64,000 nucleotides of DNA from JACVRW01 sp963837445 (GTDB lineage: Bacteria; Actinomycetota; Thermoleophilia; Solirubrobacterales; Thermoleophilaceae), in assembly GCA_963837445.1 (NCBI GenBank), contig CAWINK010000002.1:124001-188000 (forward strand). The letters run 5' to 3'. The notes below the pieces were generated by a model. The model worked only from the letters and a program-made list of their open reading frames with translations. It was not told the DNA's origin and made no database searches. The translations under genes were made by a program, and so were the position numbers. This document shows positions 7,634-16,155 of this stretch, one piece after another; the stretch's first letter is position 1, and every line of letters starts with the position of its first letter.

Positions 7634-7912
7634 ATGCCCTGCTTGGCCGCTGCCATCGCTCTGATCTCACCTCGGCTGGCGCTGTTCTTCGTCTTCGTGT
7701 TCAGCAACATGATCGACAGGGCCTACGACGGCTGGCTGCTGCCGCTGCTCGGCTTCTTCCTGCTGCCGTGGACGACGCTCGCCTACACGCTGATGTGGGA
7801 CGTCGGCACACGCACCGTGGACGGCTTCGAGTGGTTCATCGTCGTGCTGGCGTTCCTTGCGGACCTCGGCGCCTACGCCGGCGGTCGCAGCTACCGCTCC
7901 GGGCGCGACTAG
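7634..7912 (+). CDS. small integral membrane protein
   Basis: This 92-residue protein has three hydrophobic segments (about 5-24, 33-52 and 66-82) and short polar loops with YDGWLLPLLGFFLLPWTT in the middle. Similar short proteins are common in Actinobacteria without known function. It is convergent with the glutamine synthetase gene and separated from it by a GC-rich inverted repeat. Confidence 0.75.
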   Translation: MPCLAAAIALISPRLALFFVFVFSNMIDRAYDGWLLPLLGFFLLPWTTLAYTLMWDVGTRTVDGFEWFIVVLAFLADLGAYAGGRSYRSGRD

Positions 7913-7925
7913 AACGGGATGCAGA

Positions 7926-7958
7926 CGGCGCGCGCCGCCACCGCGGCCGCGCGCGCCG
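7926..7958. terminator. bidirectional terminator-like hairpin between convergent genes
   Basis: CGGCGCGCGC and GCGCGCGCCG are perfect 10-bp arms with a 13-base loop. It lies between the stops of two convergent genes. It lacks a T-run, so it may be rho-assisted or simply a transcriptional barrier. Confidence 0.5.
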
Positions 7959-7969
7959 CCTAGCGCCAG

Positions 7970-10120
7970 TTACTTGATGAAGAGGATCTCCGAGTACTTC
8001 GGCAGCGGCCAGAGGTCGTCGGCCACCACCTTCTCGAGCTGGTCGCCCAGCTCGCGGACGTTCGCGAGTGCCGTGAGCTGGTGGTCGCGGACGTACACCG
8101 CGAGGTCGAGGCCCTCTACGCCGTCGGGGAACTGGTTCGCCTCCTCGAGCTCCGAGATCGCGTCCGCGAACTCGTCCACGATCGCCCTGGTCTCGGCGGC
8201 CAGCGACTCCATGCCGGCGGCGTCGATCAGCGCGATGTGCCGCAGCGCGGCCGGCAGCAGCATCGTGCGGGCCATCATCGCGGCGGTCTCCGCCTCGATG
8301 TTCGCGGTCATCGTGTACTGCTCCGACCAGACCTCGAAGCGCGACTCGAGCTCGCGGCGCGAGAGCACCTCGTAGTTCTCGAAGGCCTTCACCGTCTGGT
8401 CACTCAGCACCTCGGGAAGCGCGTCCGGCGTGGTGCGCAGGTTCTTCAGCCCGCGCCGCTCGGCCTCCGCGTGCCACTCGTCCGAGTAGTTGTCGCCGCT
8501 GAAGATCACGCGCTTGCCGTCCGCATAGGCGCTCTTCACCACGGCAGTGACGGCCTCGGCGAGGTCGCCGCTGCCCGAGCCGAGCTCCGACTCGAGCTTG
8601 TCCGCCAGCTCGTCGACCGCCTCCGCCACGATCGTGTTCAGCACCGTGTTCGGGAAGGCGAGCGACATGCTCGACCCGAGGGCGCGGAACTCGAACTTGT
8701 TGCCCGTGAAGGCGAACGGCGACGTGCGGTTGCGGTCGCCGCCGTGCATCGGCAGCGGCGGCAGCACCGGAGTGCCGAGCCCAAGCACCGACGCGGGCGT
8801 GTGCGGGTCGCCCTCGCCCGAGGCGATCGCCTCGAAGACCTTCTCCAGCTCGGCGCCGAGGAAGATCGAGATGATCGCCGGCGGCGCCTCGTTGGCGCCC
8901 AGGCGGTGGTCCTGCCCGATGTTCGCCACGGAAGCACGCAGCAGTCCCTGATGCTTGTCCACGGCCTTGATCACGGCCGCGCAGAAGAACAGGAAGTTGA
9001 TGTTGTCCGCCGGGGTCTCGCCCGGGTCCATCAGGTTGTGGCCCGTGTTCGTGCTCATGGACCAGTTGTTGTGCTTGCCCGAGCCGTTCACGCCCGCGAA
9101 CGGCTTCTCGTGCAGCAGGCACACGAGCCCGTACTTTCGTGCCACCCGCTGCAGCACCTGCATGGTGAGCTGCTGGTGGTCCGAGCCCACGTTCGAGTTC
9201 TCGAACACGGGCGCGATCTCGTACTGAGCCGGGGCCACCTCGTTGTGGCGCGTCTTCACCGGCACGCCGAGGCGCGCCAGCTCCAGCTCGGAATCCATCA
9301 TGAACGCGAGCACGCGCTCGGGGATCGAGCCGAAGTAGTGGTCGTCCAGCTCGTGGCCCTTCGGCGGCTTGGCGCCGAACAGCGTGCGACCGGTGTTGAT
9401 CAGGTCGGGGCGCTCGAAGTAGTACTGCTGGTCGATCAGGAAGTACTCCTGCTCGGGCCCGACCGTGGTGAACACGCGGCTCGCCTCGGCGTCGCCGAGC
9501 AGCCGCAGCGCCCGGATCGCGGAGCGCGACAGGGCGTCCATCGAGCGCAGCAGCGGGATCTTGGCGTCGAGCGCCTCGCCGGTCCAGGACGCGAACGCCG
9601 TGGGGATGCACAGGAGCGCGCCGTTCGGGTTCTGGAGGATGAACGCCGGGCTCGTGGGGTCCCAGGCGGTGTAGCCGCGCGCCTCGAACGTGGCACGGAC
9701 GCCGCCCGTGGGGAACGAGGATGCGTCGGGCTCGCCCTGGATCAGCTCCTTGCCCGAGAACTCGGCCAGCGCGAGGCCATCACCGGCGGGGTTGAAGAAC
9801 GAGTCGTGCTTCTCAGCGGTGAGACCGGTGAGCGGCTGGAAGACGTGGGTGTAGTGCGTGGCGCCCTTCTCGAGCGCCCACTCCTTCATCGCGAGCGCCA
9901 CGGCGTCCGCGAGCGCAGGATCGAGTGCCTCGCCCTGCTCCAGCACCTGCTGGAGGCGCCGATACGCGTCCTTTGGGAGCCGCTGGCGCTGCACCGCGCC
10001 GGAGAAGACATCCTCGCCGAAGGGGTAGTTCGACGGCTGGGTGAGGTCCACCGTTCCGAGCGAGCCGCCGTTGGGGCTCCACTGGGCTGCGGTGATGTTG
10101 TGCTGGCGCGTTCTAGGCAT
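7970..10120 (-). CDS. glnN: glutamine synthetase type III
   Basis: This roughly 716-residue protein is a type III glutamine synthetase (GSIII), much longer than GSI (about 470). It makes glutamine from glutamate, ammonia and ATP in the cytoplasm. GSIII signatures include GATHYTHVFQPLTGLTAEKHD and the catalytic-domain motifs VGPEQEYFLID, NGSGKHNNWS and RTSPFAFTGNKFEFRALGSS. ATG 10120 (MPRTRQHNITAAQW) is preferred; AGGAGG lies 13 bases upstream, rather far, so an extension to about 10162 is possible. It is monocistronic and divergent from the ABC transporter. Together with the large glutamate dehydrogenase at 19.4 kb it covers the main nitrogen-assimilation and glutamate-catabolism steps. Confidence 0.93.
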   Translation of the reverse strand: MPRTRQHNITAAQWSPNGGSLGTVDLTQPSNYPFGEDVFSGAVQRQRLPKDAYRRLQQVLEQGEALDPALADAVALAMKEWALEKGATHYTHVFQPLTGLTAEKHDSFFNPAGDGLALAEFSGKELIQGEPDASSFPTGGVRATFEARGYTAWDPTSPAFILQNPNGALLCIPTAFASWTGEALDAKIPLLRSMDALSRSAIRALRLLGDAEASRVFTTVGPEQEYFLIDQQYYFERPDLINTGRTLFGAKPPKGHELDDHYFGSIPERVLAFMMDSELELARLGVPVKTRHNEVAPAQYEIAPVFENSNVGSDHQQLTMQVLQRVARKYGLVCLLHEKPFAGVNGSGKHNNWSMSTNTGHNLMDPGETPADNINFLFFCAAVIKAVDKHQGLLRASVANIGQDHRLGANEAPPAIISIFLGAELEKVFEAIASGEGDPHTPASVLGLGTPVLPPLPMHGGDRNRTSPFAFTGNKFEFRALGSSMSLAFPNTVLNTIVAEAVDELADKLESELGSGSGDLAEAVTAVVKSAYADGKRVIFSGDNYSDEWHAEAERRGLKNLRTTPDALPEVLSDQTVKAFENYEVLSRRELESRFEVWSEQYTMTANIEAETAAMMARTMLLPAALRHIALIDAAGMESLAAETRAIVDEFADAISELEEANQFPDGVEGLDLAVYVRDHQLTALANVRELGDQLEKVVADDLWPLPKYSEILFIK

Positions 10121-10235
10121 TGTCGTGTGCGAGCCTCCTGGCGGGGTTCCGGGCGAGCCCAAAGCTAACCGCGCGCGATGAGTTTCGCCTTGTACGTCTG
10201 TCTAAAGATCCGCAAAGAGCGTTCGCCTTTCGTCA

Positions 10236-10245
10236 AGTACGTACT
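10236..10245. promoter_or_regulatory. palindrome AGTACGTACT, possible operator
   Basis: A perfect 10-bp palindrome lies 11 bases before the ABC-transporter TTG start, in the divergent region shared with glutamine synthetase. It could be a regulator site; nothing identifies the regulator. Confidence 0.3.
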
Positions 10246-10256
10246 CTGGGAGCGGT

Positions 10257-11147
10257 TTGCCAGCGATCGAGCTACATGGAGTCGTGAAGCGGTTTGGGCC
10301 GATCACCGCGGTGGACGGCATCGACCTCGAGGTGCCTCGGGGCATCTGCCTTGGCCTGCTCGGACCCAACGGGGCGGGGAAGTCGACCACGATGCGCATG
10401 CTCACCGGCCAGGCCCGCGCCGACGAGGGCTCGATCACGGTGCTCGGGCACAAGCTCCCGGACGAGGCGAAGGAGGCGCGTGCGCAGATGGGGGTCGTGC
10501 CGCAGCTCGACAACCTCGACGTGGACGTGACGGTGGAGGACAACCTGGCGGTCTTCGCGCGCCTCTACCGGGTCAAGGACGTGAGGGCCGCGGTGGACCG
10601 GGGGCTGGCGCTCGCGCGCCTCGACGGGCGCCGGCGCGATCCGGTGGATGAGCTGTCCGGCGGCATGCGCCGACGGCTTCTGCTCGCTCGCGGCCTCACC
10701 CATGACCCGCCGCTGCTGCTGCTCGACGAGCCCACCGTCGGCCTCGACCCACAGATCCGCACCGAGCTGTGGTCCCTCATCGACTCGCTGCGCACCAAGG
10801 GCACCACGATCCTGATGTCCACGCACTACATCGAGGAGGCCGAGCGCCTCGCCGACGAGGTGGCGCTGATGGCGCACGGGAAGATCATCAGCCGCGGCAA
10901 GCCGTCCGAGCTCGTCGCCCAGCACGCGGGCCGCGAGACGGCCGAGGTGTACGCGCCGCCCGAGCGGCTCGCCGAGGTGCGGGCGAACGCCGAGGCTCAG
11001 GGACTCCGCGTGCGTCCCGCCGGTCCCGCCATTGCGATCGTCGGCTCTGAGAAGGCCACGGACGGCGCGATTCCGCCCGGTGCGATCCGCCGCGCAGCCA
11101 CGCTCGAGGACGTGTTCGTGCTGCTCACGGGGGAGGAGGCGGAGTGA
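10257..11147 (+). CDS. ABC transporter ATP-binding protein (NodI/drug-export type)
   Basis: This is a 296-residue ABC ATPase. Walker A is LGPNGAGKSTTMRMLTG (about residues 36-52), the signature is DELSGGMRRRLLLARGLTHD, and Walker B is LLLLDEPTVGLDPQ, followed by the switch histidine in MSTHYIEEAERLAD. The C-terminal extension of about 70 residues resembles the DUF4162 region of multidrug or polysaccharide exporters. TTG 10257 is the likely start (LPAIELHGVVKRFG), with GGGAG six bases ahead. It overlaps the permease gene by four bases (GTGA), so the two form one exporter. Confidence 0.93.
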   Translation: MPAIELHGVVKRFGPITAVDGIDLEVPRGICLGLLGPNGAGKSTTMRMLTGQARADEGSITVLGHKLPDEAKEARAQMGVVPQLDNLDVDVTVEDNLAVFARLYRVKDVRAAVDRGLALARLDGRRRDPVDELSGGMRRRLLLARGLTHDPPLLLLDEPTVGLDPQIRTELWSLIDSLRTKGTTILMSTHYIEEAERLADEVALMAHGKIISRGKPSELVAQHAGRETAEVYAPPERLAEVRANAEAQGLRVRPAGPAIAIVGSEKATDGAIPPGAIRRAATLEDVFVLLTGEEAE

Positions 11148-11911
11148 GACGCCTCGAACCGGCCGCGATCGGCGGCGTCATGAGCCGCGAGGTCGCGAAC
11201 TTCCGCACCTTCTGGAAGGCCACAACCTTCTCGAGCGTGCTGGAGCCGGTGGTCTACCTGCTCGCGTTCGGCCTCGGGCTTGGTGCCACGATCGTGGACC
11301 AGGTCGAGGGGCTCGACTACGTCGAGTACGTGGGCACCGGCATGGTCGCGACGGCGGTGATCTTCTCGAGCGCCTTCCCGGCCATGTTCGGCACGTTCGT
11401 GAAGGAGCGCTTCCAGCGCACCTACGACGCAATCCTCGCCGCGCCCGTGGACGTGGAGGAGCTCGTGACGGCCGAGATGCTCTGGATCGGCCTGCGCTCG
11501 GGGTTCTTCGGCTGCTTCCCGCTGCTCGTGTCGATGCTCTTCGGGCTCGACCCCTCCCCGGGGATGCTGCTCGTGCCCCTGTTCGCCTTCGTCACGGCGC
11601 TGGTCTTCGCGGGGTTCGGTATCGCCGTGGCCGCCTCGGTCGCGAAGATCGATCAGTTCAACTACGTGACGACCCTGTTCATCACGCCGCTGTTCCTCGT
11701 CGCCGGCACGTTCTTCCCGATCGACCAGCTACCGGAGGCCGTGCAGGTCGCCTCCCAGCTGAACCCGCTCCACCACCTGGTCGAGCTGGTGCGACACGCG
11801 TGCTTCGGATTCGAGACGACAGACCTACTGCGCGGGGCGGTGCTGCTGGTGTTCGCCGTGGTGATGTGGCGCGTGGCGGTCAACCGCATGGAGAAGCGGC
11901 TGATCGACTGA
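11144..11911 (+). CDS. ABC-2 type transporter permease
   Basis: This 255-residue membrane protein has six hydrophobic segments and is the permease partner of the ATPase just upstream. It resembles the NodJ/ABC-2 family, with FSSAFPAMFGTFVKERFQRTY and the late LFLVAGTFFPIDQLPEAVQ, a hallmark of this group. GTG 11144 overlaps the ATPase stop (GTGA). It would form a homodimer with two ATPase copies in the cytoplasmic membrane; the cargo (drug or glycan) is not deducible. Confidence 0.92.
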   Translation: MRRLEPAAIGGVMSREVANFRTFWKATTFSSVLEPVVYLLAFGLGLGATIVDQVEGLDYVEYVGTGMVATAVIFSSAFPAMFGTFVKERFQRTYDAILAAPVDVEELVTAEMLWIGLRSGFFGCFPLLVSMLFGLDPSPGMLLVPLFAFVTALVFAGFGIAVAASVAKIDQFNYVTTLFITPLFLVAGTFFPIDQLPEAVQVASQLNPLHHLVELVRHACFGFETTDLLRGAVLLVFAVVMWRVAVNRMEKRLID

Positions 11912-11912
11912 C

Positions 11913-12896
11913 TCAGTTGCGCGGGAGCGGGCGCCAGTCGATGCCCTGGACCTGCTCGGCGCCGTAGGGGTCGTCGGTGCTCACGTAGGTCTTGGAAACC
12001 TTCCGCACCCGCAGCCTCCGGACGCCGACGCGGTACACGAACGTCTCGCCGACGCCGTCGTCGGGGCTCGGCGCGTCGCGCAGGTAGGCGATCTGCTTTC
12101 CGTCGGGCGACCAGACCGGCATGTAGCCCTTGGTCAACCTGCGAGCCCGTCCACCCGCGAGCGGGATCCTCCAGATCTCGCTGTCGCGCGTGAACGCCAC
12201 GCTTCGGCTGTGGGGCGAGCAGGACGGCTCGGTGCCGCCGCGCCAGGTGAGGCGTCTGAGGCTCCCGTCGGGCTCCACCACCCGAAGCTCGCCGTACTGG
12301 ACGAGGATGATCTGCCCGTTGGCGCACCAGTCGGGCCGTGAGGCGTGCTCGGTCACCAACTCGCGCACCGCGCCGTCGGCGTTGAGCACGACGACCGGGT
12401 CGCCGTCGTCCGACGACGGGTAGTAGTTCCGCACCGCGACGAGCGCCGATGAGTCAGGAGCCCAGCGCAGCCCCGAGTAGAAGGTGTCGAGCGGATGCGA
12501 CTCCAGACGCGTGCCATTCCGGTCCAGGATCCAGAGCGAGAAGGTCTGTGGCGCAGTCGTCGGATAGGAGGTCGGGGACCGGTACTGGAAGACGGCGACG
12601 CGGGACCCATCCGGGCTCACCGCCGGCCCCTTCAGGTCATTGCACTTCGCCTGTATGGGGCTGGGCGGGCCGCAGACGTCGCGGCGTGTGGGCTCACCGA
12701 GCCGTGGCGCGAAGCGGAGGAGCTGAAACAGGGGCGCCTCGTTGTACCTGCCGCCGCTCGCTTTGATGAGGAAGATCTCGCCGTTTCGGCCCGGGAAGGT
12801 GGCGGCCGCGGGCTCGCATGCGAGGGCCGCGGCGGCCAGACCCAGCAGGAGCGCAGAGCGCGCGGTCCGCATGGGCCCTGAACCCCGACCGGACAT
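11913..12896 (-). CDS. secreted PD40/TolB-like beta-propeller protein
   Basis: This protein of about 327 residues has a signal peptide (RSALLLGLAAAALACEP, cleaved near AAATF) and repeated PD40 motifs: GPAVSPDGSRVAVFQYR, LRWAPDSSALVAVRN, CSPHSRSVAFTRDSEIW and MPVWSPDGKQIAYLRD. These form a WD40/TolB-like propeller, presumably outside the membrane. ATG 12896 has a TAGTGT hexamer 11 bases upstream; ATG 12872 (MRTARSAL) is an equally good start for the signal peptide. It ends one base after the stop of the convergent permease gene. Function unknown. Confidence 0.75.
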   Translation of the reverse strand: MSGRGSGPMRTARSALLLGLAAAALACEPAAATFPGRNGEIFLIKASGGRYNEAPLFQLLRFAPRLGEPTRRDVCGPPSPIQAKCNDLKGPAVSPDGSRVAVFQYRSPTSYPTTAPQTFSLWILDRNGTRLESHPLDTFYSGLRWAPDSSALVAVRNYYPSSDDGDPVVVLNADGAVRELVTEHASRPDWCANGQIILVQYGELRVVEPDGSLRRLTWRGGTEPSCSPHSRSVAFTRDSEIWRIPLAGGRARRLTKGYMPVWSPDGKQIAYLRDAPSPDDGVGETFVYRVGVRRLRVRKVSKTYVSTDDPYGAEQVQGIDWRPLPRN

Positions 12897-12907
12897 CGGA
12901 GTTGCGC

Positions 12908-12913
12908 ACACTA
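12908..12913 (-). promoter_or_regulatory. probable -10 hexamer for the PD40 protein gene
   Basis: On the minus strand TAGTGT lies 11 bases before ATG 12896, overlapping the 3' end of the upstream gene. Confidence 0.35.
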
Positions 12914-13861
12914 GAGCGGTAGCTCGATGCCGACGCCCGCATCCTCGGCGCGGCGGTTGAGCTCCGCGGCCACCGCCACGTCCTCCAGCGCGATCCCGAG
13001 TGGCGCGTAGACCGCCAGGCCGGACGGCCTCGGGGCCTCGTCCGCCAGCACGTCGGCGAGCTCCAGGGCATCCGCGGGATAGCCTGCGAAGTAGCCCTGC
13101 TCGCGGTAGTAGCGGTACTGCGCCAGGTCGTCGACGACGAACGTGGTGGCGTCCTCGAAGACGTCCTCGGAGAGGGTCGCGTCGAAGTCGACCGCGCACG
13201 CGACCATCGCACCCTGCAGGTGCGCTCGCCGGAGTGGCCGCTCGGGCTCGCGCACGATCGCTGCGGTGGAGACGATCACGTCCGCGCCGGCTGCGATCTC
13301 CTCGGCTGCGGATGCCACCTGTGCCTCGAGCTTGGGGTGCGCCGCCGCCAGCGCCTCGGCGCGGTCGCGATGGCGGTCGAACAGGGCAACCGACCGCAGC
13401 GTGGGGAAGACCTGCTCAGCGAGCTCGAGATGCACGTGGCCCTGGCGCCCGCACCCGAGGATCCCGATGGTTTCGACGGGCCGGCCCGCGAGCGCGCGTA
13501 TTCCGAGGATGCTCGCCGCCGCGGTGCGCACCTCCGTGATCCAGGTCGCATCCATCACGGCGAGTGGGCGGCCGGTCGGAGCGTCGGAGAGGATGAACAG
13601 CCCGTGGATGTAGGGGATGCCGAGCGGCTGGTTGCTCGGGTAGCCGGCGACCCACTTCAGCCCCACCACGTCGGTGTCGGAAATGTAGGCCGGCATGGCG
13701 TGAATGAAGGCGTCCTCGCGCGGGTGGACGCCCACCTTCGGCGGCATCTCCACATCGCCGGCGCGCTTGGCGCGGAAGGCGCCCTCGAGGATCTCGACCA
13801 CCTCCAGCGCCGACAACCCGACGCTCTCGACGTCCGCGCGACTGAGATAGCGGAGTGCCAT
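12911..13861 (-). CDS. ornithine cyclodeaminase / mu-crystallin family protein
   Basis: This 316-residue NAD(P)-dependent enzyme belongs to the ornithine cyclodeaminase / mu-crystallin / alanine dehydrogenase family. The substrate-lysine region is VVGLKWVAGYPSNQ, the Rossmann motif is ETIGILGCGRQGHVHLEL (GxGxxG) at about residues 130-147, and the conserved ACAVDFDATLSEDVF follows. Members deaminate ornithine to proline, interconvert alanine or lysine, or reduce ketimines. The reaction cannot be fixed from sequence. The start has TACGCT seven bases upstream and no Shine-Dalgarno site. It is divergent from the SNF2 helicase. Confidence 0.88.
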   Translation of the reverse strand: MALRYLSRADVESVGLSALEVVEILEGAFRAKRAGDVEMPPKVGVHPREDAFIHAMPAYISDTDVVGLKWVAGYPSNQPLGIPYIHGLFILSDAPTGRPLAVMDATWITEVRTAAASILGIRALAGRPVETIGILGCGRQGHVHLELAEQVFPTLRSVALFDRHRDRAEALAAAHPKLEAQVASAAEEIAAGADVIVSTAAIVREPERPLRRAHLQGAMVACAVDFDATLSEDVFEDATTFVVDDLAQYRYYREQGYFAGYPADALELADVLADEAPRPSGLAVYAPLGIALEDVAVAAELNRRAEDAGVGIELPL

Positions 13862-13868
13862 CGGCGAG

Positions 13869-13874
13869 AGCGTA
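13869..13874 (-). promoter_or_regulatory. probable -10 hexamer for the ornithine-cyclodeaminase-family gene
   Basis: TACGCT on the minus strand is seven bases before ATG 13861, a leaderless-type arrangement. Confidence 0.5.
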
Positions 13875-13910
13875 TTCGGCGTACCCCTGTTGGAAGTCTC
13901 CGCACCCAGC

Positions 13911-13916
13911 TAAGCT
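13911..13916 (+). promoter_or_regulatory. probable -10 hexamer for the SNF2 helicase gene
   Basis: TAAGCT is seven bases before TTG 13924. This spacing favours TTG 13924 over the in-frame start at 13855, which would lie upstream of the promoter. Confidence 0.5.
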
Positions 13917-13923
13917 CAACTGT

Positions 13924-16152
13924 TTGGCCACTGACCCCCTTCAGCCTGAGCCGGTTCCTGCCTCCGGGCGGGTGTGGTTCCTCGCGGACAACCCCCGCGA
14001 GCCAGAAATCGTCTTCGATTTCCCCTTTCACGAAGAGCTGAACGAGGCCGTCAAGGAGCTCCCCAGGCGCTGGTTCGACTGGCGGCGGAAGCAGTGGCGA
14101 GTTCCCGCGCACCCGCGTGTCGCCAAGGAAGTGGAGGCGCTCCTGGTGCGCTTCCCCGACCTCGTCCCGAGCCCGGAGGTGCTGGCCTGGCTGAGCGACT
14201 CGGATCGCTGGCGCGCGATCTGCACCGTGGTCGCCCGCGACGGACGCGGACACTTCCTCGTGCGCACGCTCCAGGGTGAGACGCCGCCCGAGCTCGACGA
14301 TGCGACGGACGCGGGGGACGGCCGCATGCTGCTCCCGTTCGCCGAGGAGAGCGCCGAGCTCGTGCAGCAACTCGAAGGCCTGCGGCTCGACGACCTCGCG
14401 CGCATGTGCGTACGCGAGCTGCGGGACGGCAGGCAGCCGCCTCCTGCGGAGCTGTCGCTCCAGATGGGGGAGGACGGCGAGCCCCATCTCACGCTCTTTC
14501 ACGTGTGGGACCGGACCCCCACGACCGACTTCAGAGAGCTGTCCGAGGCGCACGCGGTGCACCGGCCGGGCCGGTTCTTCCTGCGCGACGCGCCCTGGGG
14601 AGTCACGGTGCCGGCCGACCCGGCACTCGCACCGCAGCTCGTGGAGTTCGTCGAGGCCCACCCGCGGGTGCTCGTGGAGGAGCCGGCGCAGGAGCTGATC
14701 GAGGAGCTGCTGGCGGAGTACGAGCGCGCGTCGGAGACCGTGGCGCTCTCCTACGCCGACGACGCCGAGCTCCAGGACCTTCGGCTTGGCGGCGAGCTGC
14801 ACCCCTTCCAGCGCGCGGGGGTGCGCTACGCCCTCGCGCGCAGGCGCACCTTCATCGCCGACGAGCAGGGTCTCGGCAAGACAGTTCAGGCGCTGGCCAC
14901 GATCGAGGCGGACGAGGCGTTCCCCACGGTCGTCGTGTGCCCGGCGAGCATGAAGCTCGTCTGGGAGCGCGAGACGCAGAAGTGGCTGCCGCACCGCACC
15001 GTGGCCGTGCTCGAGGGCCGCACCGACTCCACCTGGACCGACAAGACGCGCGCGGCGGACATCGTCGTCCTCAACTACGACATCCTCGACTGGCACTCCG
15101 AGACGCTCGCATCGCTCGAGCCGCGTGCGCTGATCCTGGACGAGTCGCACTACGTGAAGAACTCGCGGGCGGCACGGACGAAGGCGGCGCTCGAGCTTGC
15201 GGGGCGGCTGCCCGAGGACGCCCTCCGGCTCGGCCTCACCGGCACGCCGATCCTGAACCGCGCCGAGGAGCTCGTCTCGCAGCTGCGCGTGCTCGGCCGG
15301 CTGCGTGACTTCGGCAGCGGCGCACGCCTCACGCGACGCTTCCGCGCCGCCGGCAGTGACGACCGCCTGCACTGGAACCTCCGCGCGCACTGTTACGTGC
15401 GGCGGACGAAGAAACAGGTTCTTCCGCAGCTGCCCGCCAAGCGCCAGGACACCGTGCCGGTGCTGCTCTCGAACGACCACGAGTACCGGCTCGCCGAGCG
15501 CGACGTGATCGCCTGGCTCCAGACGCTGCCGCTCGACCTGCGCTCGATCGACGCCAAGGTGGCCGCCGCACTGCGCGCCGAGCAGCTCGTGCGGCTCAAC
15601 CACCTGCGCCAGCTCGCCGCGCGCGGCAAGCTGCCCACCGCGCTCGCGTGGATTGCGGACTTCCTCGAGTCGGACGAGCCGCTCGTGGTGTTCGCCGAGC
15701 ACATCGCGACCCAGAAGGCCGTGATGGAGCGCTTCCCGAACGCGCTCCACATCCTGGGCGCGGACTCGTCCCAGAAGCGCCAGCAGGCCGTGGACGCATT
15801 CCAGAGCGAGGACGGGCCGCAGCTGATCGTCTGCTCACTGAAGGCGGCGTCGCAGGGCATCACGCTCACCCGAGCGTCGAATGTGGCATTCCTCGAGCTC
15901 GACTGGACACCCGCGCGGCACGACCAGGCCGAGGACCGCCTCCACCGGATCGGCCAGGACAGCGCCGTGACCGCCTGGTATCTGCTCGCGCCCGACACGA
16001 TCGACGAGACGATGGCCGAGCTGCTTCAGCGCAAGCGCAGCCTGATCGACGCCGTCACCGACGGCCAGGTCCGGGACGAGGAGCGCCTCGTGGACGCCGT
16101 CGCGCGCGAGCTCAGGAGCCGGCCGTTCCGGCACCTCCGCGTCGTGGCGTAG
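13924..16152 (+). CDS. SNF2-family DEAD/DEAH box helicase (SMARCAL1-like)
   Basis: This 742-residue SNF2 translocase remodels DNA or removes proteins from it using ATP. After an N-terminal HARP-like region (WFDWRRKQWRVPAHPR) and a variable segment, the ATPase begins near residue 295: HPFQRAGVRYAL, motif I DEQGLGKT (313-320), motif II DESH (406-409), and motif III LTGTPI near 439. The C-terminal RecA lobe has VVFAEHIATQ, LKAASQGITLTRA and the arginine-finger motif QAEDRLHRIGQ. The closest known relatives are SMARCAL1/ZRANB3-type annealing helicases. Start TTG 13924 is chosen from the -10 spacing. It is followed three bases later by the M20 peptidase gene. Confidence 0.9.
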   Translation: MATDPLQPEPVPASGRVWFLADNPREPEIVFDFPFHEELNEAVKELPRRWFDWRRKQWRVPAHPRVAKEVEALLVRFPDLVPSPEVLAWLSDSDRWRAICTVVARDGRGHFLVRTLQGETPPELDDATDAGDGRMLLPFAEESAELVQQLEGLRLDDLARMCVRELRDGRQPPPAELSLQMGEDGEPHLTLFHVWDRTPTTDFRELSEAHAVHRPGRFFLRDAPWGVTVPADPALAPQLVEFVEAHPRVLVEEPAQELIEELLAEYERASETVALSYADDAELQDLRLGGELHPFQRAGVRYALARRRTFIADEQGLGKTVQALATIEADEAFPTVVVCPASMKLVWERETQKWLPHRTVAVLEGRTDSTWTDKTRAADIVVLNYDILDWHSETLASLEPRALILDESHYVKNSRAARTKAALELAGRLPEDALRLGLTGTPILNRAEELVSQLRVLGRLRDFGSGARLTRRFRAAGSDDRLHWNLRAHCYVRRTKKQVLPQLPAKRQDTVPVLLSNDHEYRLAERDVIAWLQTLPLDLRSIDAKVAAALRAEQLVRLNHLRQLAARGKLPTALAWIADFLESDEPLVVFAEHIATQKAVMERFPNALHILGADSSQKRQQAVDAFQSEDGPQLIVCSLKAASQGITLTRASNVAFLELDWTPARHDQAEDRLHRIGQDSAVTAWYLLAPDTIDETMAELLQRKRSLIDAVTDGQVRDEERLVDAVARELRSRPFRHLRVVA

Positions 16153-16155
16153 CCC

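Noticed and set aside
13657..15750. Long open frames on the strand opposite clear genes (also 8081-10168 plus, 20865-23039 plus, 2746-4182 minus)
   Set aside because: They mirror the codon structure of very GC-rich genes on the other strand, are Arg/His/Glu/Leu-rich and show no recognisable domain.
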